From RDYZ01 sp964518905 (GTDB taxonomy: Bacteria > Cyanobacteriota > Cyanobacteriia > Cyanobacteriales > Geitlerinemataceae): a stretch of DNA of 64,000 bases. The position numbers were made by a program, and so were the translations under genes. Under the pieces are notes generated by a model, which was not told the origin of the DNA, ran no database searches, and worked only from the letters and a program-made list of their open reading frames with translations. Where the stretch lies: positions 7,823 to 71,822 of the forward strand of contig CAZFJL010000022.1 in assembly GCA_964518905.1 (NCBI GenBank), read 5' to 3'. Below, one piece after another: positions 46,150-55,878 of the stretch. Positions within the stretch are counted from its first letter, which is position 1. Each line of letters begins with the position of its first letter.

Positions 46150-49053
46150 CTAAGAGATAAAATCAAATGTTGAAGCTGAAAAATCGTCAAATGTGAAACC
46201 ACCAGCCAGAGTTATCTCTGCCATCGAAGTTGTTTTGTTCGAAACACTATTATAGTGTTGAAGACGTCCCGAACTGGTAATTAAAATAATAGTAGAATCC
46301 TGAAAATTCCCCGCATTATCACTAAGCAAAGTACTGTATTGACCATTAGAACCACCAAAAAAGATGATATCAATATTGTCTGATTTTGCAAATGTAGTGC
46401 TAGTTCCTGCTGTGAGGGTTTTCTTACCATTCGCAAGAAGATTGCTGACATTAAATGCTGAACCCTTAAAGGTCAGTACATCTTCTGTGGGATTAAAGTT
46501 TGTGATGGTATCTTTCGCATCATTTAGAGCGTCATAAACGATCGTCGTCTTTCCGCCTGCACCGGCATCATAGCTATCAATCCCCGGCCCACTCTCGAAC
46601 GTCGTACCGGCTGTTTTCACGTTTAGAGATAGAGTCGCCGTACCGCTTCCAGCAGTGCCCGAACTGAAATCACTGCCATCCCACGCCTTGAAGGACAGAC
46701 TCGGGCTACCTGCCGTACCCGCACCACGAAATCGGATTTTACCGCTGTTACCAATGGACAAAGGACTGCTAGCACTCACCGTGCCGATCGCAGAAAAATT
46801 GACTCCATCAGAGCTATACTCCCAAGTCCCTCCAGATCCAGCGATATCGATTGCCGTTACCCCCAGACCGAGAGAAGCCGTTGCAGTGTCACGATCGGTC
46901 GCATTTGCCTTCGTGCTACCCACCAGATCGGCAACACTAAAATCTAAATTGGTTGTCGTTCCGATCGTAAAGTCTGAACCCGTCAGTGACGCATTAGAAA
47001 TCTCAGGTGGATCATTGGTTGGCGTCACATTAATGCTGCGCACCAAAGATGGCGTCGCGCCGTTAATCGCGATCGAGATTCCGCGCATACTCGTATCCGG
47101 CGTATCAGAATTATTCGTAAATCGAACTGTTTTTAAAGCCGTAGCAAAATCACTAGCATTTGGTGAAGACCCAGGGTTTGCTGTAAGGGTTAAAGTATTT
47201 CCACTAAGCACGCCATTAACGCCATCAAAAGTCGCTGGAAGAGACGTGGCATTTCCAAACCCAAACGAATCAGCCCCACTCTGAAATCCACTGGAAATCG
47301 AGACCTGAATGCTTGAAATGGCCGCAGATCCCCCCCCCGCTGTATCCGGATCAAGAAATGTGAGCGTTCCTCCAGAATCGGCAAAAATAGATTGTGAAAT
47401 GGGGTTCGTTGCCGAATCCAAAGCACTTTCGGTGACCGTCAGCGCCGACGTATCCGCATTCTTGATCTCAACTGCATCATCATCCGCCGCCACCGCCAGC
47501 GAATACGATTTCGATACCGCTGCATTAAGGCCATCCTCGATCGCCACCGTCACCGTGCGATTTGTCTTGCTGACACTATTCACCGTATTCGTGTACTGAA
47601 TCAGCTTCAGCGCCGTTTCATAATCATCAACCGACGCCGCACCGGTTAACGTCAGGATGCGATTCGCGGCATCGTACGCCGAAGCCGTAATCCCAGCCGG
47701 TAAACCCGTCACGCTCAAGACATCCTCGCCCGTCGCCGGAGAGCCGCCCGATAGCGATACTGTCGCCGATGTCAGGTTACCGCTGTCGTCAAACAGATCG
47801 ATATCGTCAAATAGCTGAACCGTCGTGTTTGCACCATTCTCGGGCTCTTTCGCCTGCGTGGTGATTTCCGCCGCATCGATCGTCGGTGCTGCAACATTGG
47901 TTTCCCCAACGGTTAGTGCCGCCTTGTCCTTGACGATCACGGCAGCCGTTCCCACATTGCTCAGATTCGCGCCATCACTCACGCGGAACGTGAAACTCGC
48001 ATAGTCTGCCCCCGTCGTGCTGGGATCAGGCACGAATATTAACGACGATAAACTCGTGCTCGCAATCTCCGCACCCACAGTTACCGGCTGATTGGTTGCA
48101 GTGCTGTTTCCGGTAGTTGGATCGGTTGTCGTTGATGTGGTGAATAGATCCCCTTGCCCTGGTAGGGAAGTGATGCGTACAGCCGAGAACGGATCGCCAT
48201 CAATATCAAAAAAGGAAAAATCGCTAGAGGAAAATGCGTAAGCAGTATCTTCAAACGCGATGATGGTCGTGTTCGCCGTCAGTGGCGCGGATTTACCCAC
48301 GCTATCGCGGGTTACGGTATTCACCGTTGACCCTCCAGTTCCATCATCGATCGTGCCCGTTTCGCTTGCCGGGATTTCACTCACATCAACAGTACTCGAC
48401 GTGTCAAGGATGGTCGTAAAGACATCGTTGCTCGTAAATTCACTGCGCGATACGTTCTCGACAACAGCGAGGATCTGACCGCTGCTGAGATCTTGCAGAA
48501 TTACGTTGACCCGAGAGCTACTATTGGCGATCGCTTGAAACGTGATATTCAAGCTTTTCGCTTCGATGCTATCCGCGAGGCCAATGCTGTCAATTCCAGG
48601 CACAAAATCGACGATCGTATCCGCTTCTTCTATAGTCGCGCCACCGCTCGTGCGGGTCAGCACAAACACATCCGCCCCCGACCCGCCGACCAAACTATCC
48701 GCCCCCAGATCGCCCCGAATCACGTCATTGCCATTACCACCGAGGATGACATCATTTCCCTGACCGCCGAAGATGACATCATCGCCGCTGCCCCCCTCGA
48801 TCGCATCGATCCCCTTATTCCCAAAAATCGTATCGTTGCCTTCGTCACCGTACAGCAAGTCATCATCCTTGCCGCCGATCACAAAATCGTTATCCAATCC
48901 ACCAAAAATCGTATCGATACCCGCATTACCGGCAAGGGTATCGCTGCCCGCATTCCCATCAATGCGATCGTTGCCGCCGAGGCCAAGGATAAGGTCTGCA
49001 CCAAAACTACCCGGCAAAACTTCTGCGGCATCTGTGCCAATACGTTCACTCAT
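46150..49053 (-). CDS. RTX repeat/cadherin-like secreted protein
   Basis: A 967-residue acidic protein. Residues about 10-140 are glycine-rich nonapeptide RTX repeats (GGNGNDVIRGD, GGLDNDFVIGGKDDD) that bind calcium. The middle holds at least one cadherin-like or VCBS-like unit (FEDTAYAFSSSDFSFFDIDGD) and several beta-sandwich repeats. The C-terminus (TLAGGFTFDDFSASTFDFIS) resembles uncleaved type I secretion signals: acidic and hydrophobic without Cys. It is likely exported to the cell surface or medium by an ABC type I system encoded elsewhere. RTX repeats are unusual at the N-terminal end. No secretion genes adjoin it. Confidence 0.85.
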   Translation of the reverse strand: MSERIGTDAAEVLPGSFGADLILGLGGNDRIDGNAGSDTLAGNAGIDTIFGGLDNDFVIGGKDDDLLYGDEGNDTIFGNKGIDAIEGGSGDDVIFGGQGNDVILGGNGNDVIRGDLGADSLVGGSGADVFVLTRTSGGATIEEADTIVDFVPGIDSIGLADSIEAKSLNITFQAIANSSSRVNVILQDLSSGQILAVVENVSRSEFTSNDVFTTILDTSSTVDVSEIPASETGTIDDGTGGSTVNTVTRDSVGKSAPLTANTTIIAFEDTAYAFSSSDFSFFDIDGDPFSAVRITSLPGQGDLFTTSTTTDPTTGNSTATNQPVTVGAEIASTSLSSLIFVPDPSTTGADYASFTFRVSDGANLSNVGTAAVIVKDKAALTVGETNVAAPTIDAAEITTQAKEPENGANTTVQLFDDIDLFDDSGNLTSATVSLSGGSPATGEDVLSVTGLPAGITASAYDAANRILTLTGAASVDDYETALKLIQYTNTVNSVSKTNRTVTVAIEDGLNAAVSKSYSLAVAADDDAVEIKNADTSALTVTESALDSATNPISQSIFADSGGTLTFLDPDTAGGGSAAISSIQVSISSGFQSGADSFGFGNATSLPATFDGVNGVLSGNTLTLTANPGSSPNASDFATALKTVRFTNNSDTPDTSMRGISIAINGATPSLVRSINVTPTNDPPEISNASLTGSDFTIGTTTNLDFSVADLVGSTKANATDRDTATASLGLGVTAIDIAGSGGTWEYSSDGVNFSAIGTVSASSPLSIGNSGKIRFRGAGTAGSPSLSFKAWDGSDFSSGTAGSGTATLSLNVKTAGTTFESGPGIDSYDAGAGGKTTIVYDALNDAKDTITNFNPTEDVLTFKGSAFNVSNLLANGKKTLTAGTSTTFAKSDNIDIIFFGGSNGQYSTLLSDNAGNFQDSTIILITSSGRLQHYNSVSNKTTSMAEITLAGGFTFDDFSASTFDFIS
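48650..49035 (-). repeat. RTX calcium-binding nonapeptide repeat block
   Basis: Encodes about a dozen GGxGxDxLx-type repeats at the start of the secreted protein. In DNA the 27-bp periodicity is visible as recurring ATCGT(A/T)TC and ACATCATT blocks. Confidence 0.75.
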
Positions 49054-49555
49054 GATGGGAGAACTCCTGAAATTACGTGAAAGAGCGGGGGGGAAGGGGG
49101 AAAGCCGGTGTGGCGAAGGGGAAGTCTGAGGTCAGATTTACGCAGATCTACACCAGTTACACGACGCGAAAACATCGTGCTTCGTTCCACCGACGACGAT
49201 CGCGCGGTTGCAGCTTCATCGATCGTGAAGCCCACTGACCATTCAACACCAGAGACAAAATTCGCATCACTAACGAAGACTGAGCAAGCCAAATGCTGGG
49301 TGGCGAGTGTTTTCCTGACGCTGATTAGACGATAGACGAGCACCGCCCGTTGACTCGGGATTGTGTCCTTAACATCAAGTTTAAGGTTCGATAGATTCGA
49401 TCTAGCAAAAGTAGAAGACCCAGACCTAGTCCTATTATCGGTGATTTTCCTAAAAAAAGACTCCGCAATTACGCGGCTTTTCTCGTGAAATCATCGTGTC
49501 TTGCCGACGATACAGCCTCGCAGCCTCGCACCAGGCTAACGTCCTTGCGGCTCCA
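49054..49555. other. Intergenic region upstream of the RTX gene
   Basis: About 500 bp with no convincing gene. It should hold the RTX gene promoter at its left end. A weak hairpin with a run of seven A on the + strand (T-run on the minus strand) near 49451-49482 could terminate the small minus-strand gene to the right. Confidence 0.45.
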
Positions 49556-49747
49556 TCAGAACCGTTTTCGGGAACAATCAATCGTCCCGTTTGCGATCAG
49601 TGCTTCCAGTAGAGATAAAGCGGCGAGTTCAATTTCATCGATGTCATCCATCATTCTATGTTCGAGTTCGCTGGCAATGCGAGCTTCTTGTTCAGGGGGA
49701 AGACAGCGGTTTTGGATGGCGGTTTGGACGAGATTGATGAGTGGCAT
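49556..49747 (-). CDS. Small conserved-type helical protein
   Basis: A 63-residue protein (MPLINLVQTAIQNRCLPPEQ...) built of amphipathic helices. It resembles a class of short cyanobacterial proteins with a V-x-x-A-I...L-x-P-E-x-E pattern followed by L-x-x-L-x-x-A-L near the end. I chose the ATG at 49747: the frame continues upstream to 49987, but that part is basic and low-complexity and looks non-coding. The ribosome binding site is weak. Function unknown. Confidence 0.5.
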   Translation of the reverse strand: MPLINLVQTAIQNRCLPPEQEARIASELEHRMMDDIDEIELAALSLLEALIANGTIDCSRKRF

Positions 49748-50104
49748 AGTAAATGAGTGGAGTGTCAATTTACGGGGGGATATTGCCGAGCGATCGGACT
49801 TAATCACAATCAGCGCAAACGTCGTTGCGTTTCCCATGAGAAGGGTTGTTGATGATGCTGATTGAATTGAGCGAATTGAGCGAGTTGAGCGAAAAAGTCG
49901 TCGATGATGAATGTGGTTCGAGCTGTGAACTTTACACAAATGACGTCGAAGGCTCTGGGAGATGGGCACAGCCGTAGTACATGCCACTCCCCTACATTGT
50001 TTAACGATAGGCCAGGTTGTTTAATAGGGCGTTATCGAGAGCCGATCGCAAAACATACGATTTGACGATCGGCTCGATCGAGCTGATCGAAAAACTGGGT
50101 TTAA

Positions 50105-50505
50105 AACCCCGTCCTTCGAGGACGGCTTTTGGTGGTTTGTCTATTGATATCTGAGCCTGCTACTCTTTTCAGTAACAGGAAAAGGTAAACAACCTGTCTA
50201 AAAACCTAGTTGCTTAACGGCAGAACACTGAACCTTGACAATTGAATCTATGCGGTTCTGCTGCACAGTTCTAGTTTCCCCCAGCAGTGGGTAAAAGATT
50301 CATGGGAGCTAGACAACCAGTTTTTGAAACAAATTGTTTCAGGTCAAAAAAAAAGAACTCGCAGTAATGCGAATAGGGTAGGGCATACCCGAATTTACGC
50401 TTGGGGAGAATCCCACCTCTGGTTGAAGCACTGCAAGGTACTTTGATTAAGTGGTTTCGTTGAACCAAGAATCCCCACGCCTTTAGGCTGGGGGGTGTCA
50501 AACAA
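50105..50505 (-). mobile_element. Probable decayed IS200/IS605-type element without transposase
   Basis: Bounded on one side by a 7-bp-stem hairpin (CCGTCCT-TCG-AGGACGG at 50109-50125) and on the other by the imperfect hairpin CCCCACGCCTTTAGGCTGGGG at 50473-50493. Both resemble the subterminal hairpins of cyanobacterial IS200/IS605 and TnpB-carrying elements, recalled from family knowledge. No tnpA or tnpB frame remains. The 82-residue minus-strand frame inside is probably fortuitous. Confidence 0.45.
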
Positions 50506-50690
50506 GACGTGATAGACATTTACGAGTCGATATCCCGACACACGTAGCGATCAGTCTGTCTCGTTTACCGCGAGTTTTGTGGATGCTTGAGTAAGCCTCA
50601 TGTAATTATGGTGTCAGGGAAACATCGGCGTCGCTCACTACGAACAAACCTCTACTTGCTTCCGCCGCACTGACGGGTTCTTACGTAATT

Positions 50691-50803
50691 TTGCCAAAAC
50701 TGCCATAAATTTCGATGTTACGGTTGTGCGTAGGCGGACGCATGAGCCATCTTTTTTGTAGACTTTGCCAAGATTGCGACACATTTAATGTCACGGTTGT
50801 ACG
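50691..50803 (+). repeat. Duplicated translation-start region of the AAA-GAF gene
   Basis: A 40-base block at 50691-50730 and a related block at 50765-50803 agree at about three quarters of positions (TTGCCAA...ATGT(T/C)ACGGTTGT(G/A)CG). The second copy contains the start codon of the AAA-GAF gene; the first opens a short out-of-phase frame overlapping that start. Confidence 0.6.
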
Positions 50804-53800
50804 CTCATCGATCGCCAGGATATTTTCAAGTGGGTGGCATTCTGTCCCCAACGGCGCCGAGCTATGTGGGTCGTGGGGCGGATCGCGAGCTAGAGTCGGC
50901 CATTCTCGCTGGTGAGTTTTGCTACATTTTTGATGCGCCGCAAACGGGAAAAACCAGCTTGCTATACCGCGTCGCCCAACGCTTACAGGATGAGCATGGG
51001 TATCGGTGTGTGTTCCTCGATTTAACCCGTCTGCGGGGGCGCGAAATTGATCGTCAGCAGTGGTATACGGGGATCACGCGGTTACTGTCACGGGAGTTAA
51101 AACTCGAATTAGACTTTCGATCGTGGATCGAGGAGCGATCGTTTTTGCCGCCGGTTCAGCATCCGAGCGAGCTGCTAGAAGATGTGGCGCTGAGGCAAAT
51201 TGAGGAGCCGATCGTCATTTTTCTTGACGATATTGAAGTCGTCCTAGATTTGACGTTTCGGGTGGATGATTTTTTTGCGCTGTTGCGTGGCTATCAGAGG
51301 CATCCTCAGCTTCGCTTTGTGGTGGCGGGCTGCACGACAGCATTCGAGCTCGTGCGAGATCTCCGCTGCACGCCGTTTGAGACCGGAAAATCCATTGATC
51401 TCGCGTTGTTTCAGATGAGGCGCAGCTCGCTTGAATCAGCAACACTCATAGATCTCGCTCCATTAATTCAGGGTCTCAGGAAAAGTGTGTATGACCCCTA
51501 TGAGACCCTCACGGTTGTCCTCAACTGGACGGGTGGCCAGCCCTTCTTAACTCAGTGGCTGTGTCAACTGATCGTGGAGCGGGCGGAGGAAGATTCACGC
51601 TGGCCACCGCCGACAGTCCCCCAAATCTGGGTGGCGCATTTGGTGCAGTCGCAACTCGTGACCGAGTGGGAGGCGTGCGATCGGGCGTATCATCTCGGCG
51701 GGATTCGCGATCGGTTACTTCAGCATGACAACGCCCTCGAAATCCTAAAACTCTATGGCCAAGTTTTGCAAACGGGTCGGCTTGCGGTATCTGACGATTT
51801 ACTCTCGTCGCCGAGCAGCCGATCGCCTGGGATCGCAGGTAGTCGCACGCCATCCACCTCGCCCCTGACAGCACTGTGCTTGATGGGGTTAACGTTCGAG
51901 CAGGATCATGAACTAACAATCTGCAACCGGATTTACAGCCGTGTATTTGATGTTCGTTGGCTACAGCGGGCGATCGCCAGCGTGCAGCCAGACTGTATCC
52001 AGGTGATGAATCGCCAAGAGCAGCAGCTTCTAGAACTCTTGCAGGTGATGGAAAATAAGCCATTTGATGAGGTGCTGCATGAGATCCTCAGCCCGGTGGC
52101 ACTGAAGCTGATGGAGACGCTCCATGTGGATCGGGTGACGTTATTTATCATCGATGCCCATCAGTCGGAAATTTGGTCGATCGTGGCGCGTGGTCGCGGT
52201 GTCAGCAAGCCGGAGGTCAAGATCACGAGCGATCGCGACGATATGGTCGTTCAACTGCGCGATCAGCTCAATACGCCGTTCTACTACAACAGTTTTGATG
52301 AGCCGATCGAATATGCTCATAACCTGCACGCGGGAGAAAATCCGCTCGCGATCGAGGGCGCACCGGGACGCTACTTCAACTACAGCATTTTGGTCATGCC
52401 GCTGGTTGACGCAGCAAATCGTGTCGTGGGCGTTATCCGGTTAGCGAACCGGTTGCGCACATCCCACGATCCGAGCTTGCCCCTGCGCGATCGCATCGAT
52501 CATGCGGGTTTTACTGCCAGTGATGAAATCGAGTGTTATGAATATACTCCCGCGCTGTGTCGTCTCTTTGATCGGGTCTACAGCAGCTATCGACTAACCC
52601 AACGGCTACGGGCGTCGGAGGCACTCGCGCAGGCGACGCGATCGCTCTCCCACAGTCGTCTCGACGCGGATGAAATTGTCATCCGCGTGATGGCAGCGGC
52701 CAAAACGCTGATGAATGCCGATCGGACGACGCTGTGGATTCTCGACGAAACGAAGCAGCGATTGTGGACAAAAATCCCCCGCGAAGATGGAACCACACTC
52801 GAATTGACGCTCAACGTGGGCGAAGGTTATGCCGGACAAGTGGCACAAACCGGACAAACGATTTCCATTCCCTTTGATTTATACGATCGCAGCGGTTCAG
52901 CAACGGCTAAACAGACTGATCGGCAAACAGGATATCGCACCTGTAGTCTGCTGTGTATGCCCGTACGCAACCCGGATGGCGAGACGATCGCCGTCGCCCA
53001 ACTGATCAACCGACGCAAAACCGGCAATTTCCCGGCCTACAATCCAGCACACTGGCCAGAAGCACCCGAGATTTTCCGTGCGAGCTTCGATGCTCAAAGT
53101 GAAAACTACATGCGCATTTTTAACGATCAGGTCGGTGTCGCCCTGCAAAATGCACAACAGTATGCTGAGGCGAAACAGCGAGCGGCGCTACATTCTGACA
53201 GCGTCGTCGGTGAAACTTTGGCGATGCTCGATCGCCTCATGGATAGCCAAGGATTTGACGAGGTTCTCGAAAGCACCCTGCGATCGATCGCTCTACGAAT
53301 TGGGCGCACGCTGAATGCCGATCGCACGAGCATTTTCATGCTGGACGAAGAGCGCCGGGAATTTTGGTCGATTTTGGCGGAATCCGACGGACAGCTTGAC
53401 CCCGGCGAATCGCCTCGTTCAGGGACAACATCAAGGCTGACACAACCCAGATCAACACCCTGCCTAGAGATTCGGACGCCGTTTAATCGCGGCATCGTGG
53501 GAGAATCCGCCGCGACTCGACAAGTTATCTCCGTTCCGTTTGATTTTTACGACGATCCGCGATCAATGATCGCCCGCCAGGAAGATCGCCGCAATAACTA
53601 CCGCACAGCGACGGTACTCGCGATCCCACTACTGGATCGAACGGGTGACTTGATTGCGGTCGTTCAGTTCCTAAACAAGCTGCGATCGGATATGTCAGAA
53701 TCAGCCTCGTTTATGGAACGGCTTGATCTGCAAGGCTTTACAGCACTCGATGTCGATCGGTTTGAGCGCGATTCTCCAATGATGCGGGCGATCCTCGAAA

Positions 53801-54534
53801 GCTTTCGGACGTACCACAAAGACCACCCTGATAGCTATGCCGCCGCCGCCTTGCTGGATGCAACCCGCAGCGTCAGCCTCGCCCCCTTCTCCCAAACAAA
53901 CGTAACAGCGGTTGCGGGCAATTCCAGTACCCTGGGAAGCTCAGATCAGCAATTCGACGCCCTGTTAGTGCGGATTATGGGGGCAGCGAAAACCTTAATG
54001 AATGCCGATCGCAGCACGCTATGGCTGCTCGATGTCGAACGACAACAACTCTGGACGAAGGTGCAATTTTCCGACGGGACGCGGCGCGAATTACGCATCC
54101 TGATCGGCGCGGGCTATGCCGGTCGTGTCGCTGAAACAGGACAACCTCTCGTCATTCCCTTTGACCTCTACGATGATCCTGGCTCCGAAACCGCACGCCG
54201 CACCGATCGCCAGACCGGTTACCGCACCTGTAGCCTCCTCTGTGCGCCCGTTTATAGCCCTGACGGCGAACTATTGGGCGTCACTCAGCTCGTCAACAAG
54301 CTCAAACCCAACAGCCCCAAGCAGCTCTTAACCTACGAGCTCCCCGTTCCCGATGGCTTTCAGACCAGCTTTGATGACAGCGATCTGCGCCTAATCGACA
54401 TCTTCAACAATCAAGCCGGAGCCGCCCTGCAAAACTCCGCGCTCATCGACGCTTTTAAACGACAGAAGCAATCCCTGCGTGATACGATAAGCCCAAATTT
54501 TCCCACGAATAGTGGTGAGTCACCGGAGATTTAA
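50788..54534 (+). CDS. AAA-like ATPase with four GAF domains
   Basis: A 1,248-residue soluble protein. Residues 10-330 form an AAA_35-type ATPase common in cyanobacteria: opening YFQVGGILSPTAPSYVGRGADREL, Walker A APQTGKTSLL near 52 and Walker B IVIFLDDIE near 145. Four GAF domains follow, starting near residues 410, 630, 805 and 1050. GAF2 and GAF4 are close copies (AAKTLMNADR, IPFDLYD, TDRQTGYRTCSLLC), while GAF1 and GAF3 form the other pair, so a GAF doublet was duplicated. No kinase, cyclase or GGDEF domain is present. It is probably an ATP-dependent sensor acting on a separate partner. No bilin-binding Cys was identified with confidence, although TCSLLC offers cysteines. Confidence 0.88.
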   Translation: MSRLYAHRSPGYFQVGGILSPTAPSYVGRGADRELESAILAGEFCYIFDAPQTGKTSLLYRVAQRLQDEHGYRCVFLDLTRLRGREIDRQQWYTGITRLLSRELKLELDFRSWIEERSFLPPVQHPSELLEDVALRQIEEPIVIFLDDIEVVLDLTFRVDDFFALLRGYQRHPQLRFVVAGCTTAFELVRDLRCTPFETGKSIDLALFQMRRSSLESATLIDLAPLIQGLRKSVYDPYETLTVVLNWTGGQPFLTQWLCQLIVERAEEDSRWPPPTVPQIWVAHLVQSQLVTEWEACDRAYHLGGIRDRLLQHDNALEILKLYGQVLQTGRLAVSDDLLSSPSSRSPGIAGSRTPSTSPLTALCLMGLTFEQDHELTICNRIYSRVFDVRWLQRAIASVQPDCIQVMNRQEQQLLELLQVMENKPFDEVLHEILSPVALKLMETLHVDRVTLFIIDAHQSEIWSIVARGRGVSKPEVKITSDRDDMVVQLRDQLNTPFYYNSFDEPIEYAHNLHAGENPLAIEGAPGRYFNYSILVMPLVDAANRVVGVIRLANRLRTSHDPSLPLRDRIDHAGFTASDEIECYEYTPALCRLFDRVYSSYRLTQRLRASEALAQATRSLSHSRLDADEIVIRVMAAAKTLMNADRTTLWILDETKQRLWTKIPREDGTTLELTLNVGEGYAGQVAQTGQTISIPFDLYDRSGSATAKQTDRQTGYRTCSLLCMPVRNPDGETIAVAQLINRRKTGNFPAYNPAHWPEAPEIFRASFDAQSENYMRIFNDQVGVALQNAQQYAEAKQRAALHSDSVVGETLAMLDRLMDSQGFDEVLESTLRSIALRIGRTLNADRTSIFMLDEERREFWSILAESDGQLDPGESPRSGTTSRLTQPRSTPCLEIRTPFNRGIVGESAATRQVISVPFDFYDDPRSMIARQEDRRNNYRTATVLAIPLLDRTGDLIAVVQFLNKLRSDMSESASFMERLDLQGFTALDVDRFERDSPMMRAILESFRTYHKDHPDSYAAAALLDATRSVSLAPFSQTNVTAVAGNSSTLGSSDQQFDALLVRIMGAAKTLMNADRSTLWLLDVERQQLWTKVQFSDGTRRELRILIGAGYAGRVAETGQPLVIPFDLYDDPGSETARRTDRQTGYRTCSLLCAPVYSPDGELLGVTQLVNKLKPNSPKQLLTYELPVPDGFQTSFDDSDLRLIDIFNNQAGAALQNSALIDAFKRQKQSLRDTISPNFPTNSGESPEI

Positions 54535-54652
54535 AGCTTGTCAGCTAAGGGTTTCACGAGTTACCCCTATATTGCTCTTCACCGAACAACCTCCGACAGC
54601 GACCCTCAACTTTCTTTCGTATCTATCTCGTGTATCTATTTCGGGGTGCAAC

Positions 54653-55129
54653 ATGAATCCGATCGACGAACCGTTACCGTGGCGCGTCAACGCGAAAGCA
54701 TCGTATGTGCCACTCGAATACGAGGGACAGACGATCGGCTACTGCGATCCAGAATACGCGGACGAACTCGCAACCACAATGAACGAACAGGCCACGCTGA
54801 ATAAAGCGCTACGGATGGCCTGCCGCGACTTGCTCAAGCGGATGCACAAAGATACGAGCCGCGCTCAGGAACTCGCCGATCGCTACATCAAACAGGCCAA
54901 GCGTCCCACCTCGGGGCCGCGTGCTTTGGCCTTTATGCTCGCAGAACGTCAGCGCGAGTTGGGTCTAAGTCCGCAAGAATTTTTCAAGTTCTGCGATACC
55001 TTCAAAATTTCTGAACAGGAAATTGCCGAAATGGCGGAGGGAAAAACGGTTGCATCACGCAATATCGCGCCGATTTCTCGGGTATTAGGGATTACACCTA
55101 CCGAAGTCGAAGCCGTTTTGAGTCAATAG
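54653..55129 (+). CDS. Conserved hypothetical protein, helical with HTH-like end
   Basis: A 158-residue protein starting at MNPIDEPLPWRVNAKASYVPLEYEG; I prefer this ATG to the longer frame that overlaps the preceding gene. The first 40 residues may form a small beta element. The rest is helical and charged, with a C-terminal part (LSPQEFFKFCDTFKISEQEIAEMAEG ... ISRVLGITPTEVEAVL) that has the look of a helix-turn-helix or DNA-binding-like repeat pair. I recognise the style of a cyanobacterial conserved protein but no function. It follows the AAA-GAF gene by 118 bp. Confidence 0.72.
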   Translation: MNPIDEPLPWRVNAKASYVPLEYEGQTIGYCDPEYADELATTMNEQATLNKALRMACRDLLKRMHKDTSRAQELADRYIKQAKRPTSGPRALAFMLAERQRELGLSPQEFFKFCDTFKISEQEIAEMAEGKTVASRNIAPISRVLGITPTEVEAVLSQ

Positions 55130-55203
55130 ACTTCGGTTAAATGCGATCAATTTGCCCCCCCTGTCATGGCCTCCGTCCACCCTTCCTCTAACACCATATC
55201 CCT

Positions 55204-55878
55204 GTGCAATCTTCCGTTTTGATCGTCGAACCTGACACTGCCCTCGCTCAGACCATCTCGCGAGATTTGAAAGAGGCGGGCTACGAGCCGTTGATCGTTG
55301 CAACGGCCAACCATGCTATTGATCGCGTGATCGAAGAGATGCCGGGTTTGGTGGTGATCGATCGCCGTTTGCCGGAGGAAAGTGGTCTACAGCTTTGTCG
55401 CACGCTACGCAGTCAGTATCGTCAACTGCCGGTGTTGATGCTATCGATCGCCGACACGCTCGACGATCGCATTGCCTGCCTAGACTGCGGCGCGGATGAC
55501 TACGTGATGCAGCCCTACCGCAGCAACGATTTTCTCAAAATGGTCGAGTTTTATCTCAAAATCGATCGCCAAGACACGCAACAGCTCAGGTTTTCGGATC
55601 TCGTCCTCGATCTGGCGAGCCGTCAAGCCCTGCGCGGCGACCAGACGATCGAGCTAACCATGAAAGAGTTTGAACTCTTGAAATTTTTGATGCAGCACCC
55701 GCGCGAAGTTATGCCGCGTGAGCAAATTCTCGAACATGTTTGGGGCTATGAGTTTATGGGCGAATCGAATGTCATCGAAGTGTACGTGCGCTACTTGCGT
55801 CTCAAGCTAGAGGAAGGGGACGCCAAGCGCTTAATTCAAACCGTGCGCGGCGTTGGTTATGTTTTGCGCGATGCGTAA
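55204..55878 (+). CDS. OmpR/PhoB-family response regulator, NblR-like
   Basis: A 224-residue regulator with an N-terminal receiver and a C-terminal winged helix (LTMKEFELLKFLMQHPREVMPREQILEHVWGYE, VEVYVRYLRLKLE-like recognition helix, IQTVRGVGYVLR). GTG start. The receiver keeps the phospho-acceptor Asp (LVVIDRRLPEESG) but the acidic pocket reads EPD instead of EDD, and the conserved Lys is Gln (YVMQPY). The segment SIADTLDDRIACLDCGADDY resembles NblR, the cyanobacterial regulator of phycobilisome degradation that can act without phosphorylation. NblR identity is a tentative inference. Confidence 0.88.
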   Translation: MQSSVLIVEPDTALAQTISRDLKEAGYEPLIVATANHAIDRVIEEMPGLVVIDRRLPEESGLQLCRTLRSQYRQLPVLMLSIADTLDDRIACLDCGADDYVMQPYRSNDFLKMVEFYLKIDRQDTQQLRFSDLVLDLASRQALRGDQTIELTMKEFELLKFLMQHPREVMPREQILEHVWGYEFMGESNVIEVYVRYLRLKLEEGDAKRLIQTVRGVGYVLRDA

